From NCBI GenBank assembly GCA_030512335.1, contig JAULSU010000004.1:682001-746000 (forward strand): a DNA stretch of 64,000 nucleotides, written 5' to 3'. The DNA comes from Immersiella caudata. Taxonomy: Eukaryota > Ascomycota > Sordariomycetes > Sordariales > Lasiosphaeriaceae. Both the position numbers and the translations under genes were made by a program. Below are positions 56,661-64,000 of this stretch, piece by piece. Positions within the stretch are counted from its first letter, which is position 1, and every line of letters starts with the position of its first letter. Below the pieces are notes generated by a model, which saw nothing but the letters and a program-made list of their open reading frames with translations, was not told the DNA's origin and did not search any database.

Positions 56661-58143
56661 CTACCCGTACATCCTGTCCAGAAGCACGTCGTCAAACGCC
56701 CACAGGACCGCTTGAAGCTGCATGCTGAATGCGCCACCCGTCCACCAAGTTCCTCTGTGCCCCTGCAATCCGTAGAGCTTTTGGATATACCCCTTCCGAA
56801 TATCATCCGCCGAAAAGTGAGCATGCATATACCCATGATTGGACCAGGCCTTGAACTGGATGCCTCCGCTCCCTGGACTCGGCAGCGATCCGGCAGCGAT
56901 GAGAGCATTGATGCTGCTGGTTACCTGGCCCTGGGCCTGAGCCACGCTGAGAGATCCGTTGCCGATCACCATGCTCCGGAAGACGGTAGCGTTGAGACCG
57001 AGATGGTCAAATCTTGGAATCAAAGTGGGCTTCGGGAGCGCCAAGTAGCTGTTGGCGGCGGCCGGAGGGAGGTTCACGAGTGAGCCTCCAAGGGGCAAGG
57101 AAGGGTGGGTGAGGAGTCCGACATGTACCACCATGTACTTGAACTTGGAGAAGACGCCCTGCTCCTTGGCGTCGAGCTCGAAGGGCTTCATGTTGGCGGG
57201 CGTGGGCTCGATGGCGAGAATGAGCTTCTTGGCCTGGATGATGGTGCAGCCGCCCCCGAAGCTGTCCCGGACCCAGAGTGTATGGCCGTTCGGCTTGCGG
57301 TCGCTCTTTTCAACAGTGCTGTTGTACAAGACTTCGTCCTTTAGATGTACCTGAATTGCATCATACACGTCCTGGTTTCGTTGGGTCTCAGGCACGAAAA
57401 GGGTGCCGTTTCCCACGAAGGCGCGAATCATGGGATGGGGGAAGGTGCTCAACAAGTACAAGGTGAGGGCGTGGTCCCAGTCGCCGGCGCCAAAGCCTGT
57501 CACCTCAAAGATTGTGAGGGCAGCTGCGTAGATATCGTACTTCTTCACGAACTGGCTGAAAGGGAGAAGCAGATCCGCAGGAATCCTACCGGGTGGCGGG
57601 AAGTCCCAATATCCTGGAAGGATGTACTCTTCAAAAGGCGCAACAGCGGCGAGAAACTTCTGAAACGCGGCGGCGGTGTCGGCTGCCGCAGCTGCCGTGT
57701 AGTTGACTCTGGCGCCGCTCTTAAAGTCGACAAACTGCTGCGTCAACGGGTTGCGTCGGGGAGCTCCAGGGGTCACGCCAAGGCGCTGAAAGAAGGCGCG
57801 GGCCGGTCCATAGTCGTTGAACTGCGAAACGCCGTACTCGAAACGGATGCCGGTGACGGGATCATTGTACTCGGCCACATGGCCTCCCTGCTGTTGTGTG
57901 AGCGGGGGGCAGGGGCAAGGTTAGCGAACTGTCACTTACCAGTCGCTTTTCCTTCTCGATCAAAACAACCTTCTTCTTGTAGTCCTCCTTGAGCCTCACA
58001 GCTGCATATGCGCCGCTTGCGCCTCCGCCAACAACGGCGACATCCACATTTCGTGTGCGACAGGCGCTCCCCCCGGATGAGTTGGCGGCGACAAGCGAGG
58101 CCGCTGCCAGGCAAAAGGCGGATAGTTGCGATAGAGAGCGCAT
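56661..58143 (-). CDS. secreted FAD-dependent amine-oxidase-like oxidoreductase
   Basis: Two exons, 58143-57940 and 57890-56661, give 477 aa; the 49-nt intron runs GTAAGT to ACAACAG. A signal peptide (SLSQLSAFCLAAASLVAA) precedes the FAD-binding Rossmann motif VAVVGGGASGAYAAVRLKED, then KVVLIEKEKRLQGGHVAEYN. The C-terminal region (NHGYMHAHFSADDI, YGLQGHRGTWWTGGAFSMQL) closes the flavin site. It resembles the fungal group often named beta-cyclopiazonate dehydrogenase-like after one member, but substrate is unknown and no biosynthetic cluster is present. Its product could act outside the cell like the neighbouring dioxygenase. Confidence 0.88.
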
Positions 58144-59060
58144 TGTGTATTCGATTCAAGACAAAAGGAGACGCCGAGACGGGAGGAACAAAGGACACCA
58201 TCATGAAGACGGGTCAAAGCCATTGTATTTCCCCCAATAAATAGAGACCGGCGACCAGGATGACAGCGGCGCGGGGAGGTTGCACAGGATGCGGTGCATG
58301 CTGTCTGCGGACCTGATAGCTGCGCCGCTCAGTTGCAGTATGTAGACTTCATCCAGGCGACAGGGGTCGGCGAATGACAGAGCTCCTTCTCAATTCGAGT
58401 GCCTTTGGCCATGGTCATGCGGCTGAGATAGGGTTTCGCAGCTGAGATACAATTAGTATTTAATATTCTAGACCTGCCTTGACAGTTCGCCTCTCTCATA
58501 CATACGTCGGTACTTTTCGCTGAGTCGCGGCCGTCATGTCGATGGACTTTGTCCGCTTGAGGTGAGGTGAAGTGAGGACGGACGCGCGGGGAGCTCTTCG
58601 GTGAAGTGGGGGAAATTGGCCAACGCCAAGCCGGGGAGGCCACCCGTGCAGCTGCCATCGGCCATTTTCAGATCGATATTTCGACCACAGCGCGACGTCA
58701 CCGCGCCGCCTCACTGGCGCGGCTATTGCGGTCGGCAAGTGATCCGAGCCGTGTTTGACGTCTCTAATCCTAGGTAGAGTTGGCTTCACCTTGTTGTTGA
58801 CTTTTCGAGCCGCGATGTTGTGGGAACAAAGGTCAAAGGTTGATCAAGCATCCCTTCCCGAGCATTCGGATATGAGTGCTCCACTTTTCTCTCGGATCCG
58901 ATGGCCGCGGAATCCGGGCAAAAAAATCTCCCAGCCCCGCCAATTGGTGGGTGCGCATCGAATGTTTGCATCCATTGCATGGAGCAAGCCCAACATCAAC
59001 GTCACTCCGTCACAGTTGCACCCATTTTGTCCAACTTGACCACCCGGGTCTGCAGGCAAG
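58144..59060. promoter_or_regulatory. divergent promoter region
   Basis: About 920 bases between the flavin oxidase (minus) and the ceramidase (plus). A TTTATT-type AT-rich element on the minus strand near 58230 lies about 90 bases before the oxidase start. No gene is seen. Confidence 0.45.
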
Positions 59061-59980
59061 ATGAGTTTCATGATTGAGCACCAGAACTCCAACTTTGGAG
59101 GCGATGAGTTCTCTTCCCGCGGCGCTTGGAGCCCGCCGACGAGCAGAGCCAAGTGAGCCCAACGACCCCAGATTCTCGGCCAAGAACACCCACGCTGACA
59201 TGTGATTTCCAGTTTCTGCGAGGAAGACTACGCCATTTCATTCTACATCGCCGAGTTTGTCAACTCTTTGACAAATTTGGCCTACAGTGAGCTATGTTCA
59301 CTAAACGTCCCTTCTACAGTCTTGCAACTGACCTCAGCGCAGTCATCTTCGCCTTGCGGGTCATGTATGGCCCCGGAAGCCGCGGCATTCTCAGACCAAA
59401 GTTGGACTTCATGTCAATATCTCTCTTCGGACTCGGCATTGGTTCCTTTCTGTTCCACGCATCCCTCCGCCACACGCTCGAATACGTCGATGAGCTGTCG
59501 ATGCTCGTTCTCACCTGGTCAATGCTTCACTCGGTACTTGTCACTGGTCAACGCCCCTCGAGGATTCGCAGCATCAGCGTCGGCCTGACTGCGTTTTACT
59601 TGCCTTTGTTAGTGTACTACGTATACTCGGAGAACATCATCTACCAAGTGGTCGGGTTCACAGGGTCCATCGTCATTATCGGGTTGAGGACAAATTACAT
59701 CGTCCGGGTAGCCAAGGCATTTCCGAGGGCCAAAGCCCATGAGTTGACATCCCGATCACGCCAAGCTGTTTTCGTCGGCCTGTTTGGATACTTGCTTTGG
59801 AACATCGAGTTGAAGTACTGCACTGAGCTGAGGGATCTCAGGGCACAGGTTGGGTTGCCTTGGGCTTGGCTGTTTGAGTTCCATGGATGGTGGCATATCT
59901 TTACCGCCATCAGCGCTGATCAGTTCATGAATGTTGCGAGGGAAATGAGGGAGCTGGCCCCAAGGGAGAAGAAGCAATAA
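59061..59980 (+). CDS. alkaline ceramidase (Ypc1/Ydc1/ACER family)
   Basis: Three exons (59061-59152, 59213-59286, 59343-59980) give 267 aa, normal for the family. Conserved landmarks are ANFCEEDYAISFYIAEFVNS at the N terminus, GIGSFLFHASLRHTLEYVDE (His and Asp of the zinc site) and WLFEFHGWWHIFTAISADQF (HxxxH at the end). Seven hydrophobic helices are visible. The enzyme cleaves ceramides, including phytoceramide, into free long-chain base and fatty acid in the ER/Golgi membrane. Skipping either small exon boundary loses the N-terminal signature, so the three-exon model is preferred. Confidence 0.93.
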
Positions 59981-60449
59981 TACCAAAGTTGCATGTATAC
60001 GAATAGATTATCGAATGTCTCGGCTCCCATGGGCCTCTTGCTTCCCGGGCTTCGCTTTGGCTCTTTTGCTTTCTACTGTCATTCTCGGGCGTTGATGAGC
60101 GCTTCCCCTGCGGCGTATCGCCAATTGCTGATAGCTTGGCGTGTCTCCGTGTTCCTGGGCAAACGGAAGGCACACCTCCAGCGTTGTCCTAGCTTCGGAA
60201 GGAACCTGCCACCGTGTGACGTCTGTCGAACGAAATCCCCGAGCACCGAGGATTCCGACGTGGTTGCCTCCTTTTCACCCAACTTCGTCAAAACCAAAAA
60301 AAAAAAAAAAACACGTCATTTTCCGTCCGAACTCGGCTTCTTCAATCAGTAACAACCATCGGCAGCATCATCATCATCATCATCATCAAGCAGCACGCTA
60401 CAGTACGCAACAGACTAGAGTACTGGGAGCTGGCACATTCTCTTCCAAG
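59981..60449. promoter_or_regulatory. region upstream of the velvet-domain gene
   Basis: About 470 bases with an A16 run (60296-60311) and an (ATC)n microsatellite (60366-60388) in the probable 5' leader. No gene is seen. Confidence 0.5.
60366..60388 (+). repeat. (CAT)n microsatellite
   Basis: Seven to eight CAT/ATC units in the probable 5' leader of the velvet gene. Confidence 0.9.
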
Positions 60450-61329
60450 ATGGGCGATTCTCAGCGCAGCTACTACCACATCGCTGTCCGGCAGCAACCT
60501 TCTCATGCCCGAAACGTGCAGACCCGGCGGACGGGAACCTCGTTTTATCAACCCCCCGCCAATTGCACAATTGACCACCCAGCATCACGACGCGTGCCTC
60601 GCGTCCTCCAGCATGGCAAACTGCAGCATCTGGGACGAGGAAGGCCGTAGAGACATGAGCACGATGCTCAAGAGCTCCCGTGACTACCCTTGTGAGCTTC
60701 TACTGCTTGTGGGGAAAACGATAGCGAACCTACCCTTCGTCGGCGTCGACGGAAATGGCGAGGAGGGCATTTATTTCTGCTTCCCGGATCTTCGCTGCCA
60801 TATCTCAGGGCCTTTCTGTCTCATGTTCAGCCTTATCGTCATTGACCCTACGCCTGTTGTTGGAAGGAAGGGGGATTCAACTGCTGTAGCCGCAGCTATG
60901 AGCGAACCCTTCCGGGTCTATAGTAGCTCCAAGGACTACCGTGGCAAGCAAGCAAGTGAGAACACCGCTGGTCGTGTGCCTTCACGCCCAAGGCTGTCTG
61001 CTTGGCAGTCTCAAGAAGGAATTGGCCGACCCGAGGACACCTCCAGCAGCCACGTAACCCCCACCACATGCAGCCACGCATCGTCAAGCACCACCGCAAC
61101 GTCCGGCAGCCACGCAGCCTGTGAGCACGCTCGGCAGTACCATAAATTTATCGCGAGTCGGAGAACTGAAGTCGCCGAGGAAGTCATTCGCTCCCATGAC
61201 TTACTTCCCGAGATAAACAATCAGTCAACGCGAGCTGTTCGTGCCATGGCGCAACTGCAGGACTTTGCTGAAGAAGTGTTTAAGCTAGCGGCTGAGAAAC
61301 TCTCCCAAGATCGGGTCTCGCAGAGGTAG
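60450..61329 (+). pseudogene. velvet-domain regulator gene with a +1 frameshift
   Basis: The ATG at 60450 opens with MGDSQRSYYHIAVRQQPSHA plus R, the velvet start (Y-x-L-x-V-x-QQP-x-x-AR). The matching continuation CRPGGREPRFINPPPIAQL lies one base further, in the frame running to 61329. Joining them means skipping one base within GAAAC (60511-60515). The rest is a clear velvet domain: LVGKTIANLPFVGVDGNGEE, GIYFCFPDLRCHISGPFCLM, FSLIVID and EPFRVYSSSKDYRGK. A Ser/Thr-rich linker and a helical C terminus follow. Velvet factors (VeA, VelB, VosA, VelC) are DNA-binding regulators of sporulation and secondary metabolism. No intron explains the shift, so it is an allele lesion or an error in the A-run. 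If intact it would be about 293 aa, and not clearly one of the four classes. Confidence 0.68.
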
Positions 61330-62898
61330 ACGAGGACGTACGGGTTAAGTTGGTGTCTCATCAACAATATTACGATGCAAACGGGAGACTATGCTGGCGC
61401 ACAAGGAACAGTGGCGTGACAGTAATGTTTAATAGCGCTCGGTCGATGGAGTTTGTCCCTCCGAACAGCCATAGCGTTAGTGTCTTTCGACGAGAATGAA
61501 TGTCTATTTGAACCATACGATACGTCTATTGCATCATATCCTTGCGTATAACCCCCAACTACCCACGCATCAGCGCCACATCCCAAGGCCTCTTATGTGA
61601 TGAGGGGTACCTTATTTACTAGCTTGAGCGCCTTGTAGATCAACTCGGACGCCTTCTTTTACCAAATAAGAGGCCTTAGGGCTTGTGGTGATGGTGGCGG
61701 TCAGTTTTGTCGAGGGCGAGGACATGTGTGTGTATGGCGCTAATAGACAAAAAACTCTGGTGGCAGCAGCTTGCAGCATGTTCAGCGTTTCATGAAAGCG
61801 ATGCTTGCTGTGGAGCCGGTGGCTTTGAACATGGCATGATCGACGCAGCGTCATAGCAATCTTGAACTGCAACGCGTCCCTGAAAAGGCTCAAGCGCCCA
61901 GCACCTTCCGAGAGCAAGGAAGCACTAGCCTTGGAATTGAACCTCCCAAAAGACATCGCCGCAAGATGTGTGGCAGCCCTGCTGGGTTAAACTGGAGATG
62001 CCCTGAGCCAAACAAACTCTTCAAACCGGGGGTTTCGAGAAGCCTTCCACGCTCCCGTGCGGCTTGGCGGCTCTGCGGGCACGGATTCCGGAATGCGGAG
62101 AAACAGGGAAGACATCAGTGTGCTGCCAATGAGATATGGCGTCACACGCGTTGATGGTTGCGGGCGTTGTGGTGGCTGAATACTGCGTCGGAGCACTGCG
62201 GATTTAGCTGGTTTGGTGTGGCAGGTGCCTGAATGCGGCGGGATCAAGGCGTGTTCTGGGTTTGTGTCAGGTGGGAGAGGTGACGTGGAGTCTGCGCAAA
62301 ACAGATCCACGGTCGACGGGATACGACTAAAAACCAGAAAGAACGACCCGAAGGCGCGGTCGACATTTTCATGCAACAGGCGACCCATTGCCCGTTCATC
62401 CCAAGAAACATCGAAAATGGCACCAACGCAACGGCTGAGATCTCAGAGTTCGGATGGATGTGATGCAAGTTTTATCACAGTTTGGTGCGTGCTCGAGCTC
62501 CACCCCTGCTCGTCGCCTAGACGTCGGAGTGTCGACCCAGGCGTTCGTGCGTTGATGCGCGCCAATCAGCTCCACTTGGATGATGCCGCGAGCCGTGGAT
62601 GTGCAGCAAAACTAGTGCTATGATTTTTCATGGCATTTCTGTCTAGAAGCAGGCAAAAAGGGACCCGAAGAATAGATTGAGATGGCTACATCAGGTCGGG
62701 AAAATTAATCCTTAAAGGCTCCCTCCCGCTTTGCTCTCCCGCTTTGGGGACCTGCCTGGCGCGTTTCCTTCTTTTTGACCACAACCCGGGGGAGACGAGG
62801 TCCTTGATGTCCCAAATTGGGATTCGACGTCTTGGCATCTGATCCTCAGATCCCGCTAGCATCGCCATCGTTCCCGCGCCGTTGGACTTGGATTCACC
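61330..62898. other. 1.6-kb intergenic region
   Basis: Between the velvet-type gene and the 7TM gene, both on the plus strand. Open frames up to about 136 codons show no domain. It should hold the 7TM gene's promoter. Confidence 0.5.
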
Positions 62899-64000
62899 AT
62901 GGCGGCCCCACCGCTCACTCCCGAAGAATACGCAGCGCTTCCCCACGATGACAGAGGACCGACTATCGTCGCGGTGCATTGGTCCATGACCAGCCTGGCG
63001 ACCATTTTTCTGGGGTTGCGTCTCTACTGCAAGAGACTCACCAAGCGCAGTCTGTGGTGGGATGACTGGATCCTCATCTTTGCCTGGGTACGCGCCTTCC
63101 TCGACCCCTGCAAACTCTATTATTCTTGAGTGGAGAATAGCTTCTTCAGCCACCCCTGCTGACTGCTCCAGTTCACCATCATCGCAACCGACGTCATCAC
63201 GCAAATCCTCGTCAACGAGTTCAAGCTGGGGCGACACAGCTGGGACCTCGAAATAAACGATCTCGCACGGTTCATCATCCTTTTGTCATCGAGAGCAACC
63301 GCGACGTTGACTGCGTTGTCATGGACAAAGACGGCGTTTGCAGTGACGCTCCTGAGATTGACGGCCGACGGGACAAGGACACTTGTCTGGTTCATTATTG
63401 TTTCCCTGCAGATCACAATGGGATTCAGCGCCGCTGTGCCTTGGATCCAGTGTAATCCCATAGCGAAGACTTGGGATCCGATGCTCCCGGGCACTTGCTG
63501 GGCGAATAAAGTGGGAACCAAGATTTGGATTGGGACTGGCGGTTCGTCCCCTCTTCGTTTTTTTTTTTTTTTTTTTTTTTTAGTAAGGATATTATGCTGA
63601 CCCATGTCAAGCATACTCGGCGCTTTTGGACTTCACCCTAGCAGCTCTGCCGTGGACTTTCATTTTGGGGCTACTTTTGAGGAAAGGGGAGAAGGCGGGT
63701 ATCTTGGTTGCAATGAGCATGGGTGTTGTGTAAGTCCTACCCAGCTCGCCTCGTTGTGATGTCATCTGACGTGCCGTAGTGCTGGCATTGTTGGAATCGT
63801 CAAGTGTGTTAAGCTTCCAAACCTCGGGTCTGGCGACTCGTGTAAGTCCTCCTTCGCCCTGATGCTACTTGGCACATGCTCACCATTACCAGACAACGAA
63901 ACCGACCTTTACATCTGGGACATCACGGAATCCACAGTCACGCTGATGGCGGCGTGCATCCCAACTCTGAGAGTGCTTTTACAAAAGGCAAGCCCGTCGG
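62899..64000 (+). CDS. PTH11-type seven-transmembrane protein (fungal rhodopsin-like domain), incomplete
   Basis: Five exons so far (62899-63087, 63172-63541, 63612-63729, 63780-63841, 63893 onward) join in phase and run off the right edge. The first exon has VAVHWSMTSLATIFLGLRLY and WWDDWILIFAW, the typical helix 1-2 start. Later come IILLSSRATATLTALSWTKT, IVSLQITMGFSAAVPWIQCN with AKTWDP, CWANKVGTKIWIGTG, AYSALLDFTLAALPWTFILG and NETDLYIWDITESTVTLMAA. This order matches the fungal integral membrane family (rhodopsin domain, PTH11-like orphan receptors). PTH11 senses surface cues in the rice blast fungus; most paralogues are uncharacterised. Intron 2 contains a T24 run. Confidence 0.88.
63558..63581 (+). 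repeat. T24 homopolymer inside an intron
   Basis: Twenty-four consecutive T within the second intron of the 7TM gene. It probably acts as an over-long polypyrimidine tract and is prone to length error. Confidence 0.95.

Noticed and set aside
1..64000. CRISPR arrays, insertion sequences, plasmid origins, rRNA
   Set aside because: No regularly spaced repeats, transposase frames or rRNA-like sequence were seen; the gene structure is eukaryotic.

Overview
The window reads as a chromosomal segment of a filamentous ascomycete (Pezizomycotina, most likely Sordariomycetes). The evidence is short introns of about 45-115 nt with GTANGT-type donors and CTNA(A/C)-like branch sites, moderately GC-rich coding sequence, and families typical of moulds: HET, fungal STAND/NLR, velvet, APSES, CorA-like and PTH11-type 7TM proteins. 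I joined exons by hand from frame, splice sites and phase. Models described as closing in phase gave a whole number of codons.

Layout. 1-3.5 kb: no supported gene. 4.0-6.3 kb (-): an Mbp1/Res-type APSES cell-cycle transcription factor, followed in the same frame by a coding-like extension beyond its stop. 7.0-8.5 kb (-): TauD-family dioxygenase with seven exons. 10.5-11.9 kb (+): DMT transporter. 12.6-14.6 kb (-): F-box protein. 15.9-16.5 kb (+): very acidic protein with a poly-Glu tract. 16.5-18.2 kb (-): TDT/SLAC1-like anion transporter. 18.7-19.8 kb (+): 2OG-Fe(II) oxygenase.

19.9-31 kb looks like a self/non-self or immunity-type block in decay. A 1632-residue STAND protein (Goodbye - NACHT - TPR - ZZ zinc finger) stands head to head with a broken HET gene. 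An intact DUF1398 gene, a second 5'-truncated HET remnant and a broken pepsin-like protease follow. Several of the stop codons that break these genes are single C-to-T type changes, as repeat-induced point mutation (RIP) would leave.

31.6-48.2 kb: GH47 alpha-mannosidase, an unrecognised gene interrupted by an in-frame amber, MFS sugar transporter, APH-like kinase fold, a small SH3/Tudor-like protein, an unknown secreted protein and a CorA-like membrane protein. 50-64 kb: LOR-domain protein, secreted ARB_07466/M15-like domain protein, tRNA-Gly(UCC), secreted intradiol dioxygenase converging on a secreted flavin oxidase, alkaline ceramidase, a velvet-domain gene with a +1 frameshift, and a PTH11-type 7TM protein that runs off the right edge.

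Most genes are housekeeping or accessory single units. The two places where genes appear to belong together are the STAND/HET block and the secreted dioxygenase/flavin oxidase pair.
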